A DNA stretch of 28,599 nt from CAYHSR01 sp043821725 (GCA_043821725.1 JBDRCM010000032.1:1-28599); one strand, 5' to 3'; positions 15,646 through 23,342 are shown, counted from the first letter of the stretch. Made by a program: numbers and translations. The notes: a model not told the origin generated them from the letters alone.

Positions 15646-16473
15646 ATGCAAAATAAATATATAATTAAAAATAAAATACTTGAATCAAATGACAGCGCCG
15701 GAATTTCCGTGTTTAATAAGGCGCTTTTTTTTGATTTTTGCGTTTATTCAAACATCAAGGTTGTGCAAGGCAAGATGTTTTTACCTGATCTTGAAATTGA
15801 AAAGTTGATTGAATCTGCAAAGGCGATCGGCATTGATTGCCCTTATGACCTTTTGGAAATTATTGAAATGGCGCGCCTGTTGATTTTAAAAAATGACTTA
15901 AGAGACGCATTGATTAGAATTTTGCTTATTGGTCAGCAAAAAGACAGTCCGGCCGAAATATATTTATTTGCAGTCGGACTTACTTTTTATCCAAATAAGT
16001 TTTACAAGCACGGAGTAAAGCTTGCCACATATAATGGCGAAAGATTTTTTCCAACTGCAAAAACAAAAAATCTTTTAATGAGCTATGTGGCTTACAATCA
16101 TGCCTCAAGCAAGGGCGCGATTGACGCTTTGCTGATTGACAGGGACAATAACATCAGAGAAGGCACGCGTTGCAGTTTTTACGCCATTAAAGGCGATTCA
16201 TTGATTATTCCTCCAAAGGAAATGGTGCTTGAAGGAATTACAAAAAAAATTATTATTGAAATCGCCAACAAAATTATGGACGTAAAAGAACAGCCAATAC
16301 CGCTTATGGAAATAAGTGCGTATGATGAATTTTTTATAAGCGCATCCACAATGAACATAATGCCGGTCGCGCAGATTGACGATATAGTTATTGGGCCGGG
16401 TGTTGGCAAAAAAACTTTTGAATTGATGAAATTATATAAGGAACATACAGTTAAGCTTCATCAATCTTTATAA
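15646..16473 (+). CDS. Fold-type IV PLP enzyme (branched-chain aminotransferase / ADC lyase family)
   Basis: The protein has 275 residues, near the usual length of class IV aminotransferases. KTKNLLMSY at 139-147 fits the PLP-lysine region, with Lys139 the likely Schiff-base residue three before Asn142. It is followed by the ASSKGAIDALLIDRDNNIREGT block and then LIIPPKEMVLEGITKK, the phosphate-binding and product-side motifs of the family. The usual SNIF after the EG is replaced by TRCSF. The fold covers branched-chain aminotransferase, D-amino acid aminotransferase and aminodeoxychorismate lyase; which reaction applies is not settled by these motifs. It starts 8 bases after the exporter operon and may share its transcript. 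Confidence 0.8.
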   Translation: MQNKYIIKNKILESNDSAGISVFNKALFFDFCVYSNIKVVQGKMFLPDLEIEKLIESAKAIGIDCPYDLLEIIEMARLLILKNDLRDALIRILLIGQQKDSPAEIYLFAVGLTFYPNKFYKHGVKLATYNGERFFPTAKTKNLLMSYVAYNHASSKGAIDALLIDRDNNIREGTRCSFYAIKGDSLIIPPKEMVLEGITKKIIIEIANKIMDVKEQPIPLMEISAYDEFFISASTMNIMPVAQIDDIVIGPGVGKKTFELMKLYKEHTVKLHQSL

Positions 16474-16485
16474 AGGAAAACAACA

Positions 16486-17187
16486 ATGATAATCTTAATA
16501 GACAAGCCAAAACACATCACATCATTTGATGTTATTCGCATTTTAAGAAGAAAGGCAAAAATAAAAAAGATGGGTCATGCAGGCACGCTTGATCCTTTGG
16601 CGAGCGGGCTGCTTATTGTAGCAACAGAGCAGGACACAAAAAAACTTAATAATTTTCTTAAGCTTGACAAGCAATATATTGCTAACGCTCTTTTTGGATT
16701 ACAAACAGATACAGGCGACATGGAAGGCCGAATAATCCAAGAGCAATACTTGGAAAGCATTGACATGGAAAAATTTAAAGAAATTCTATCGGGTATGATT
16801 GGAAAATCAATGTTAAGAGTTCCGATTTATTCGGCAATTAAGTCAGGCGGAGAGGCATTGTATAAAAAAGCTCAACGCGGTGAGCATGTTATTCCTCCAA
16901 AAAAAGAAATGAATTTGATAAGCGCGAGTATCATTGATAAATCATTTAAAAAAGAAATAATCAACGGTCACAGTTGTGTTTCCATCGGTATAAATTTTTT
17001 TGTGGGAAGCGGCACGTATATACGCACTTTGATTGAAGAACTTGGCAGACGTTTAGATGTTCCGGCTACGCTAAAAGATCTTCGTCGAACAAAAATAGGG
17101 GATTATAATATTGAAGAAGCCATAAAAATAACAATTGATCCGAATTCCGGCATTGCTTCAGTTGGTGAATTGCGCGCAATGCTCTAA
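16486..17187 (+). CDS. truB: tRNA pseudouridine(55) synthase, short form
   Basis: The protein has 233 residues. GHAGTLDPLASG (30-41) contains the catalytic Asp36. The opening IILIDKPKHITSFDV is the TruB family N-terminal motif, and RVPIYSAIKSGGEALYKKAQRGE plus VGSGTYIRTLIEELGRRL are later hallmarks. It makes the T-loop pseudouridine of tRNAs. Typical TruB is about 300 residues with a C-terminal extension or PUA domain; this one ends after the core, as seen in reduced genomes. An AAAGGA precedes the start by a good distance. It converges on the minus-strand redox gene with only 5 bases between the stops. Confidence 0.93.
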   Translation: MIILIDKPKHITSFDVIRILRRKAKIKKMGHAGTLDPLASGLLIVATEQDTKKLNNFLKLDKQYIANALFGLQTDTGDMEGRIIQEQYLESIDMEKFKEILSGMIGKSMLRVPIYSAIKSGGEALYKKAQRGEHVIPPKKEMNLISASIIDKSFKKEIINGHSCVSIGINFFVGSGTYIRTLIEELGRRLDVPATLKDLRRTKIGDYNIEEAIKITIDPNSGIASVGELRAML

Positions 17188-17192
17188 AAGCT

Positions 17193-18404
17193 TCACATCG
17201 CAAAAGTTAAAAATTCCGGCTTAAATATTATCAAAAGGCCAAGAAGTAGAAGAACGATTCCGCTTATCAGTTTAATTGACTGTAAGTATTTATCCGACAT
17301 TTTTGTTATTCTCAATGTTGCAATGGCAATCATAAAAATAAGAAAGTCATCTATCATATAGAAGATGACATAAATGATTAGATAGAAATAATAGGAAGCG
17401 GTTGAAAGGCCCATAGAGGTTAGAAGCTTGGTAAAAGCCAGTGGAAATCCAAACGAGCAAAACAGCTCCACGGTATTTATTCCGGCCGCTACTAATGAAA
17501 CGCCAAGCAAGGTAATATACAGAGGCATTTCAGAGTTGGTAAAATGTTCCATTTTAGCATACAAAGCCCTTTGCCATTTTGTGAAAGAGCTTTCTTTTTT
17601 TGGATTGATTTTGCATATTTTGCATACAATGCCCATGGCGTATTCCCTTAGAGTGAAAAGTGCAAAAGCAATTGCCACAAGCCCCACTATGATTGTAATC
17701 AGCTTTATGTGAGTCAAAAACATGAACAGATTAAGCCATGCTGAAATAAAAATAAAATACACCAAACCGGACACTAAAATGAAAGTGCCCCCGATTATAA
17801 AGATTTTTTTTCTTCTACCTGTAGCAATAAGGACTGACAACAAAAACCCCAGCGTAATCATGGCGCAAGCGTTAAAACCGTCAAGCGCTCCAATAAAGGC
17901 GCTCAAAAATAATGGAGAATAGGACGCAAGTTTTGAATCATCAAGAAACGGTATATCAATCCCGCTTGCAGTTGTAGTTGAGGATTGTGTTGAAGAGCTT
18001 GTGTTAGTTTGGCTATTATCTTTTTTAATTATTTTTTGAATCTGATCTTCAATATCCATTGCAGTTTCCGCGGAAAATCCAATATAATATTCATTTTCAA
18101 TAAATGTTACAGGCACGGCTCCCTGATGGATGGTTGGCACTTTATATCCCTCAAAATTTGTTTTTAAAAGCTGTTGGCTGTACGCCTCAAACACATTATA
18201 TTGCTTAATCAGCAATTGAGAATACTTATTATTTAATGAAGATAAAAAAGTCATTTCATCTTTGCAATGCGGGCAGGTTGGGCTGTAAAAAAAATTAATT
18301 TCAATGGTTTTTTGAACGGGCGTTGCAATTTCTTGCGCCTGCGCAGGCAGGCCGGCGGTCAGCAAAATAACAATTGTAAAAAAAACCAGCAGTATTTTTT
18401 TCAT
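17193..18404 (-). CDS. Secreted thioredoxin-like domain fused to CcdA/DsbD-like membrane domain
   Basis: The protein has 403 residues. A signal peptide (residues about 1-24, ending QAQ) leads to an outward thioredoxin-like domain with CPHC at 44-47, a Ser/Thr-rich linker, and then six to eight helices. The membrane part begins with ALDGFNACAM, a variant of the GFNPCA motif of DsbD/CcdA-like transporters, and a second half carries ELFCSFGFPLAF. These proteins pass electrons from cytoplasmic thioredoxin through membrane Cys pairs to extracytoplasmic thiols. I chose ATG 18404, one base after the upstream stop; the frame also allows a TTG at 18416. The fused outer domain and the co-transcribed thioredoxin make a self-contained thiol relay, though the direction of electron flow is inferred. 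Confidence 0.82.
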   Translation of the reverse strand: MKKILLVFFTIVILLTAGLPAQAQEIATPVQKTIEINFFYSPTCPHCKDEMTFLSSLNNKYSQLLIKQYNVFEAYSQQLLKTNFEGYKVPTIHQGAVPVTFIENEYYIGFSAETAMDIEDQIQKIIKKDNSQTNTSSSTQSSTTTASGIDIPFLDDSKLASYSPLFLSAFIGALDGFNACAMITLGFLLSVLIATGRRKKIFIIGGTFILVSGLVYFIFISAWLNLFMFLTHIKLITIIVGLVAIAFALFTLREYAMGIVCKICKINPKKESSFTKWQRALYAKMEHFTNSEMPLYITLLGVSLVAAGINTVELFCSFGFPLAFTKLLTSMGLSTASYYFYLIIYVIFYMIDDFLIFMIAIATLRITKMSDKYLQSIKLISGIVLLLLGLLIIFKPEFLTFAM

Positions 18405-18405
18405 A

Positions 18406-18672
18406 CTATTTATCAATATTTCTTTTTATAATATCAATTAACTTTTGCTTTGGAACGTCTCCGCCAACACGCTCAATCTCATTTCCAATTGAATCAAGAA
18501 AAATAAATGACGGCATTTCAGTTATGTTGTATTTTTTAATAATATCGGGATTTTCATCATAATCTAAAAATTCAGTTTTTAAATTAGGATTTTCAGCTTC
18601 AATTTCATGCCAGCGTGGCTTCATTATCCTGCATTCTAGACACCATACAGCGCCGATTTTTAAAACCTTCAT
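18406..18672 (-). CDS. Small cytoplasmic thioredoxin-family protein
   Basis: The protein has 88 residues with the active site WCLEC (Cys11, Cys14), the conserved cis-Pro loop EMPSFIF and no signal peptide. It is shorter than standard thioredoxin (about 105), having lost the first strand and helix. It is co-transcribed with the thioredoxin/CcdA-like membrane fusion, with one base between stop and start, so it probably supplies or receives its electrons on the cytoplasmic side. The CLEC dipeptide differs from the usual CGPC, which would shift its redox potential. Confidence 0.85.
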   Translation of the reverse strand: MKVLKIGAVWCLECRIMKPRWHEIEAENPNLKTEFLDYDENPDIIKKYNITEMPSFIFLDSIGNEIERVGGDVPKQKLIDIIKRNIDK

Positions 18673-18760
18673 AGTTTGTGATTATTAATTTAGAATCATA
18701 CTGTTGAAAGCGCAAATTTGGCAAGTTTACAAAATTCATTGCCACTTTATATATTTTCAT

Positions 18761-18789
18761 AGTTTAGCACAATTAAAATCAGCTATCAA
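18761..18789 (-). promoter_or_regulatory. Promoter of the thioredoxin operon
   Basis: On the minus strand TTGATA (18789-18784) and TAAACT (18766-18761) are 17 bases apart, about 90 bases before the thioredoxin start. The -10 is weak. Confidence 0.4.
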
Positions 18790-18817
18790 CCTTAATTTAT
18801 ACTAAAAGGGTATGAGT

Positions 18818-18884
18818 TGTGGATAACTCTGCGTTGGAAATCTGCGTTGCCTTATTGTTCGCCGTAGGGATTATCTGTGCATAA
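18818..18884 (-). promoter_or_regulatory. Pair of DnaA boxes
   Basis: TTATCCACA (minus strand, 18826-18818) and TTATGCACA (minus strand, 18884-18876) both match the consensus TTATNCACA exactly. They have the same orientation, their starts are 58 bp apart, and both are preceded by AG on the minus strand. They lie in the 285-base gap between the divergent thioredoxin and heat-shock operons. They may be regulatory DnaA sites or part of an origin-like cluster. Confidence 0.6.
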
Positions 18885-18901
18885 CTTATATGGTAAAAAA
18901 C

Positions 18902-18929
18902 TTGACGTTATCAGCCAGTATGGTATATT
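18902..18929 (+). promoter_or_regulatory. Heat-shock operon promoter
   Basis: TTGACG (18902-18907) and an extended -10 TGGTATATT (TATATT at 18924-18929) are 16 bases apart. The promoter abuts the CIRCE-type operator, as expected for HrcA-controlled genes. Confidence 0.75.
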
Positions 18930-18954
18930 ATCACTCATAACATCAGAGTGATAA
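18928..18954. promoter_or_regulatory. CIRCE-type HrcA operator (variant)
   Basis: TTATCACTC (18928-18936), nine bases, then GAGTGATAA (18946-18954) is a perfect 9-bp inverted repeat. It equals the CIRCE consensus TTAGCACTC-N9-GAGTGCTAA except for one symmetric change in each arm. It overlaps the -10 and ends 3 bases before the hrcA start, so bound HrcA would block its own operon. Confidence 0.92.
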
Positions 18955-18957
18955 TTT

Positions 18958-19650
18958 ATGGATAGTCGGAAAAATCGGCTTTTAAAGCTGATTACTGAAA
19001 ACTACATAAAAACGGCAGAACCGGTTGGGTCGCTTTTTTTGCTTGCCAGCGGACAGCTTGATTGTGGGCAAGCAACCATAAGAAATGAAATGAGGACTCT
19101 TGAAGAAATGGGATATTTAACCCATCCGCATACTTCAGCCGGACGAGTTCCAACACAACTGGGATACAGGTACTATTTGGATAATCTTAAGACGCAAAAT
19201 ATTAATGCCACAAAAAAGGAAAGCAACATGCTTGAAGCATCAGTCGTGTTCAATGACAGTTTTCAAGCGCGCGGAAAAAAATTGGCCAAAACACTTGTTG
19301 AGCTTTCCAACCAAACAGCTATTCTTGCTTTTTCAAAGGACTATATTTATTACACCGGACTTTCAAATTTTTTCTCTCATCCTGAATTTTCTCAAATGCG
19401 TTTTGCGGAAAATGTATCTAAAGTATTTGACCATTGCGAATCATGCATAGAGGAAATAATTGAAACTACCGAGGAAGGCATTTCAGTATTCATCGGCAAT
19501 GAGCATCCATTTGGAAGCATGCTTTCAATCGTTGTCAGCAGGTTTAAAAGCGATTCCAAAGAAGACGGGCTAATGGCGTTGCTTGGGCCCATGAGAATGG
19601 ATTATTGTCGGAATATGGCACTGGTTGTCAAAGCCAACGAATTAATATAA
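18958..19650 (+). CDS. hrcA: Heat-shock repressor HrcA, short form
   Basis: The protein has 230 residues against about 340 in typical HrcA. Residues 1-75 are the winged helix domain with ENYIKTAEPVGS, ATIRNEMRTLEEMGYL and PHTSAGRVPT, the best-conserved HrcA blocks. The C-terminal block is present (VFIGNEHPFGSM, then LLGPMRMDYCRNMALVVKAN). The missing length is therefore internal, in the dimerisation and inserted domains. HrcA binds CIRCE and is kept active by chaperones, and the operator overlapping its own promoter fits. There is almost no leader and no classical ribosome site before the ATG. Confidence 0.93.
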   Translation: MDSRKNRLLKLITENYIKTAEPVGSLFLLASGQLDCGQATIRNEMRTLEEMGYLTHPHTSAGRVPTQLGYRYYLDNLKTQNINATKKESNMLEASVVFNDSFQARGKKLAKTLVELSNQTAILAFSKDYIYYTGLSNFFSHPEFSQMRFAENVSKVFDHCESCIEEIIETTEEGISVFIGNEHPFGSMLSIVVSRFKSDSKEDGLMALLGPMRMDYCRNMALVVKANELI

Positions 19651-19658
19651 TTTTTTTT

Positions 19659-20297
19659 ATGATTGATGAAAATGAAAATAACAAAGAGGATATCGCGCTG
19701 GAATCAAATTCGGATTTAATACCGGATTTAAAGGGCGAGAATCAAAAAAATGAGGATCAAGAAAATCAAGAACAGATTGGCGCGCCTGATAATTCAGCTA
19801 AAAAGAAAAAATTATTTTCAAGAAAATGCAAGTTTTGCGAGCGAGAAAAGGAAAAATGCAAGGAATACAAAAGTGGATGGCAAAGAGCGCTGGCTGACTA
19901 CAAAAATCTCCAAAATGAGATTGAAAGCAACAGGCAGAACTGGATAAAAATGAGCGAAGCCGGAATATTGGAAGATTTTTTGCCTGTTTATGACAATTTT
20001 AAAACAGCTTTTGCAACTGACGTTGGACTTGAAGAAATTAACGCCAATGAATCCAAATGGAAGAACTGGAAGCAGGGGATTGAATATATTAAAAAGCAGT
20101 TTTTGGATATTTTAAACAGTTATGGAATTGAAGAATTAAAGACATTGGGAGAAAAATTTGATCCGAAATTTCATGAAGTGATGGCTGAAGAAGAAGCCAA
20201 GGGAAGCGAAAGCGGGATCATAATAAAGGAAATAAGCGGAGGATATAAAATTAAAGACAAGGTCTTAAAAGCGTCAAAAGTAATAATAACAAAATAA
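19659..20297 (+). CDS. grpE: Nucleotide exchange factor GrpE
   Basis: The protein has 212 residues. An acidic Asn/Glu-rich N-terminus (1-45) leads into a Cys cluster KCKFCEREKEKC (Cys57, Cys60, Cys67), then the long dimer helix (WQRALADYKNLQNEIE), and the beta domain with LGEKFDPKFHEVM and GYKIKDKVLKASKVII. GrpE releases ADP from DnaK. The ATG at 19659 is chosen because the frame's upstream start at 19605 lies inside hrcA; the gap to hrcA is then 8 bases. The Cys cluster is absent from well-studied GrpE proteins and could bind metal or respond to redox; that is inference. Confidence 0.92.
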   Translation: MIDENENNKEDIALESNSDLIPDLKGENQKNEDQENQEQIGAPDNSAKKKKLFSRKCKFCEREKEKCKEYKSGWQRALADYKNLQNEIESNRQNWIKMSEAGILEDFLPVYDNFKTAFATDVGLEEINANESKWKNWKQGIEYIKKQFLDILNSYGIEELKTLGEKFDPKFHEVMAEEEAKGSESGIIIKEISGGYKIKDKVLKASKVIITK

Positions 20298-20302
20298 TTA
20301 AT

Positions 20303-20333
20303 ACAAGCACCGAACCGTGCGTTCGATACTTGT
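20303..20333 (+). other. Intercistronic hairpin before hsp20
   Basis: ACAAG (20303-20307) pairs with CTTGT (20329-20333) and CGAAC (20311-20315) with GTTCG (20321-20325), around a 3+3 internal loop and a 5-base loop. The hsp20 ribosome site (GAGGAA) follows directly and is not included in the stem. It may stabilise the hsp20 message; a thermosensor role is not supported since the ribosome site stays free. Confidence 0.5.
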
Positions 20334-20346
20334 AGAGGAATAATAT

Positions 20347-20793
20347 ATGCGTTTAGTTCATTTACAGCCGGGCTGGGGCTTGCTGGACGACATAATGGAT
20401 GATATGGCATCCAATCTGCCGTCTATTTCCGGCCAATCCATAAAGGCGTTTGTGCCGGCAATGGATATTTATGAGAATAAAAATGCAATAATCGTTGAAA
20501 CGCCATTGGCTGGTGTTAAGCCCGAAGATGTTGAAGTAAGCGTTGAGAAAGGCGTGTTAACCGTAAAAGGAGACAGTAAAAAAGAGCATGAAGTTGATGA
20601 AAAAAATTATTATCGCAAAGAAATCCGAAGCGGGTCATTTTTTCGCCAGATGGCTCTGCCTACGGCAGTTGTGGAAGAAAAGGTAAAAGCTGAATTTGAA
20701 GATGGCGTATTAAAAATCACCTGTCCAAAGGCACAGCCGGCAAAAGCAAAAAAAGTGAACATCAATATAATTAAGAAGAGCAAGGCAAAATAA
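20347..20793 (+). CDS. hsp20: Small heat-shock protein (Hsp20/alpha-crystallin)
   Basis: The protein has 148 residues. The alpha-crystallin domain spans about 38-135, with PAMDIYENKNAIIVETPLAGVKPEDVEVSV, the RKEIRSGSFFRQMALP edge-strand region and the AEFEDGVLKI motif (the A-x-x-x-n-G-v-L signature). A Lys-rich tail follows. Such proteins are ATP-independent holdases that keep unfolding proteins soluble for DnaK. It lies inside the hrcA-grpE-dnaK operon, unlike the usual separate location, so it should share HrcA control. Confidence 0.93.
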   Translation: MRLVHLQPGWGLLDDIMDDMASNLPSISGQSIKAFVPAMDIYENKNAIIVETPLAGVKPEDVEVSVEKGVLTVKGDSKKEHEVDEKNYYRKEIRSGSFFRQMALPTAVVEEKVKAEFEDGVLKITCPKAQPAKAKKVNINIIKKSKAK

Positions 20794-20810
20794 TTGTTTA
20801 AAATTTTTTT

Positions 20811-20884
20811 TAGGCAATTCATACTGCGCTCTGACACTTTCGCTCATTGCGGGCAAGTGTCGGGGCGCGCCTAAGAATTGCGTA
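20811..20884 (+). other. GC-rich structured element between hsp20 and dnaK
   Basis: The outer stem GCAATTC/GAATTGC (20814-20820 with 20875-20881) encloses a 14-pair stem, 20826-20839 with 20855-20868. Twelve of these are Watson-Crick and two are G-U on the plus strand. The terminal loop can form a further CGC/GCG stem. No T-run follows, so it is not a standard terminator. Its polarity fits the operon mRNA. It could be a processing or stability element that sets dnaK level apart from hsp20. Confidence 0.6.
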
Positions 20885-20918
20885 AATTTAATAATTTAAT
20901 ATTAATAAGTACATATAT

Positions 20919-22901
20919 ATGAGTAAAGTATTAGGCATAGATTTGGGGACAACTAATTCCTGCATGGCTATCATAGAAGGAGGACAGCCAAAAGTATTGG
21001 AAAATAAGGAAGGCAACAGAACAACGCCTTCAATGGTTGCTATTTCAAAAAATAATGAGCGGTTAGCCGGCCAACTGGCTAAAAGGCAGGCCGTAACCAA
21101 CCCAAAAAATACTCTTTATTCAATAAAGCGCATGATTGGACGGCGTTTTAACGACAAAGAAGTTCAAGAGATGAAAGAGCATCTTCCATTTGAAATTATT
21201 GCGGATGGAGATCGTATTAAAGTAAAAATGGGCGACAAGGATTATACAGCGCAGGAAATTTCAGCCATGGTATTGCAGAAATTAAAAACAGACGCTGAAG
21301 AAAAGCTTGGAGAAAAAATAACTGACGCCGTAATCACTGTGCCGGCGTATTTTGACGACTCACAGCGCTCGGCCACAAAAGCGGCTGGTGAAATCGCCGG
21401 ATTAAATGTTCTTCGCATAATCAATGAACCGACTGCCGCGGCTTTGGCTTATGGATTTGACAAGAAAAAAGATCAAAAAATAGCGGTTTATGATCTTGGT
21501 GGCGGAACATTTGATATTTCAATTTTGGAAGTGAATGAGGACACCGTACAAGTATTGTCAACAAACGGCGATACTCATCTTGGAGGCGATGATTTTGATC
21601 AAGTAATAATCAAATGGATAATTGAGGAATTCAAAAAAGATCAAGGAATTGATTTATCAAAAGACCCGCTTTCTTTACAAAGAATTAGAGAGGCCGCTGA
21701 AAAAGCCAAAATAGAACTTTCAACAACGCAGGAAACGGAAGTTAACCAGCCGTTTATCACCTCAGATCAGGACGGACCTAAGCATCTTGTTATTGCCTTG
21801 AGTCGATCAAAATTAGATGAATTAGTTGGTAGCTTAGTTGACAGAACACTGGAGCCCGTTAAAAAGGCAATTGAAGATGCCAAACTGTCAGTGGAAGATT
21901 TGGATGAAGTAATAATGGTCGGAGGAATGACCAGAATGCCAATGGTATTGAAAAAAGTGGAGGATTTCTTTAAGAAAAAGCCGCATGTGGGCGTGAATCC
22001 GGATGAAGTGGTGGCAATGGGTGCGGCAGTGCAAGGAGGAGTCCTTAAAGGAGATGTAAAGGATGTTCTTCTTTTGGATGTTACCCCGTTATCGCTTGGC
22101 ATTGAAACGCTTGGCGGAATAATGACAAAACTGATTGATAAAAATACAACAATTCCGTCTTCAAAATCGCAAGTTTTTTCAACAGCGGCTGACAGCCAGC
22201 CATCAGTGGAAATACACGTTCTTCAAGGTGAACGTCCAATGGCTTCTGATAATAAAACACTGGGGCGTTTTATTTTGGATGGTATTCCTCCTGCGCCCCG
22301 TGGCGTTCCGCAGGTTGAAGTTAAATTTGATATTGATGCAAACGGCATTTTAAATGTGAAAGCCGCTGACAAAGCAACAAAAAAAGAACAGTCAATACGG
22401 ATAGAGGCGTCTTCAGGTCTGTCTGATGATGAAGTAGAAAAAATGAAGCAAGACGCTGAAGCAAATGCCGCTGATGACAAGAAAAAGCAGGAACAAATAG
22501 AAGTAAAAAATACAGCCGACACAATGGTTTATACCACTGAAAAAATGATGAAAGATGTCGAAGACAAGAAAATAGAAGTTAGTGATGATGACAAGAAAAA
22601 AGTCAATGACGCGCTTGCCAAGTTAAAAGAATTAAAAGAAAAAGATGATATTGAAGCAATTAAAAAAGCATCTGAAGATTTGTCTGGAGCCGCGCAAACC
22701 GTTGGCATGAAGCTTTACCAGGCAGAGCAGGCAAAGCAGGATAACGCTAAAAAAGAAAGTTCAGGCGGGGTAGGCGAAAATAGCGCAGATCAAACCGACC
22801 CAAATTCAAGTAATAATAAAGATGCTGGCGCTGATAATCAAGATAAAGGACCCATTGAAGGTGAAGTTGTTGATGGAGACGAAGAAAAAAAGAGCAATTA
22901 A
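20919..22901 (+). CDS. dnaK: Chaperone DnaK (Hsp70)
   Basis: The protein has 660 residues, full length. The ATPase domain begins VLGIDLGTTNSCMAI and carries GEKITDAVITVPAYF, IINEPTAAALAYG, VYDLGGGTFDIS and VGGMTRMPMV. The substrate domain has LLLDVTPLSLGIETLGG and DNKTLGRFIL, and the lid ends in a low-complexity acidic/Asn tail with PIEGEVVD, the usual DnaK C-terminus. It folds proteins with DnaJ and GrpE, both encoded beside it. No CIRCE or promoter is visible directly upstream, so expression depends on the hrcA promoter. Confidence 0.98.
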   Translation: MSKVLGIDLGTTNSCMAIIEGGQPKVLENKEGNRTTPSMVAISKNNERLAGQLAKRQAVTNPKNTLYSIKRMIGRRFNDKEVQEMKEHLPFEIIADGDRIKVKMGDKDYTAQEISAMVLQKLKTDAEEKLGEKITDAVITVPAYFDDSQRSATKAAGEIAGLNVLRIINEPTAAALAYGFDKKKDQKIAVYDLGGGTFDISILEVNEDTVQVLSTNGDTHLGGDDFDQVIIKWIIEEFKKDQGIDLSKDPLSLQRIREAAEKAKIELSTTQETEVNQPFITSDQDGPKHLVIALSRSKLDELVGSLVDRTLEPVKKAIEDAKLSVEDLDEVIMVGGMTRMPMVLKKVEDFFKKKPHVGVNPDEVVAMGAAVQGGVLKGDVKDVLLLDVTPLSLGIETLGGIMTKLIDKNTTIPSSKSQVFSTAADSQPSVEIHVLQGERPMASDNKTLGRFILDGIPPAPRGVPQVEVKFDIDANGILNVKAADKATKKEQSIRIEASSGLSDDEVEKMKQDAEANAADDKKKQEQIEVKNTADTMVYTTEKMMKDVEDKKIEVSDDDKKKVNDALAKLKELKEKDDIEAIKKASEDLSGAAQTVGMKLYQAEQAKQDNAKKESSGGVGENSADQTDPNSSNNKDAGADNQDKGPIEGEVVDGDEEKKSN

Positions 22902-22921
22902 CAATTGAATGAATTAGAATA

Positions 22922-22955
22922 AGACAATATAGGCACAGATTATAGCCTATTGTCT
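22922..22955 (+). other. Hairpin after dnaK
   Basis: 22922-22934 pairs with 22945-22955 (AGACAATA and AGGC arms with one bulged T) around a 10-base loop. A run of six Ts occurs only 11 bases further on, so this is at most a weak terminator, more likely a partial attenuator or 3' stabiliser between dnaK and the downstream genes. Confidence 0.5.
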
Positions 22956-22986
22956 AGTAGTTCCCATTTTTTAGTAAATATTTTTT

Positions 22987-23337
22987 ATGAAATATTTTAT
23001 AACATACATGCATTGTCAAAGAACACGGCAAGTAGATCATCAAGATGAAGGAGAAGCTCCAAAAAATAGTTCTACAGGTATTTGTTCAAAATGCAGATAT
23101 TGTTCCACTAATTTGTATGGCGATAAAACGCAGGAATATTTTGATGAAGAACAGATTAGAAACAAAATAGAAAAGCATTTAAAAGAAGAAAGTCCATGGA
23201 TTGGCGATTTTCCAAATGATACGCAAAAATATGATCCTGAGTTGGTCGCGCGTTTTGATGAAATAGAGAGGGTTGCCATGCAAAAAATTGAATCAGAGCG
23301 AGATGGCGAGTCAGGTAGAGAAACGAGTAAAAAATAA
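22987..23337 (+). CDS. Small Cys-motif protein between dnaK and dnaJ, unknown
   Basis: The protein has 116 residues and I do not recognise the family. It has Cys10 followed by a CSKCRYC cluster (Cys33, Cys36, Cys39) in the N-terminal 40 residues, a candidate zinc or redox site, then a charged, mostly helical remainder with EEQIRNKIEKHLKEES and FDEIERVAMQKIESERD. There is no signal peptide or membrane segment. It lies in the chaperone operon, 85 bases after dnaK and 5 bases before dnaJ, so it should be made under heat-shock control. A role linked to DnaK/DnaJ is inferred from position only. Confidence 0.75.
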   Translation: MKYFITYMHCQRTRQVDHQDEGEAPKNSSTGICSKCRYCSTNLYGDKTQEYFDEEQIRNKIEKHLKEESPWIGDFPNDTQKYDPELVARFDEIERVAMQKIESERDGESGRETSKK

Positions 23338-23342
23338 TAAAT

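Noticed and set aside
20303..20341. RNA thermometer controlling hsp20
   Set aside because: The hairpin does not include the GAGGAA ribosome site, so melting it would not free translation.
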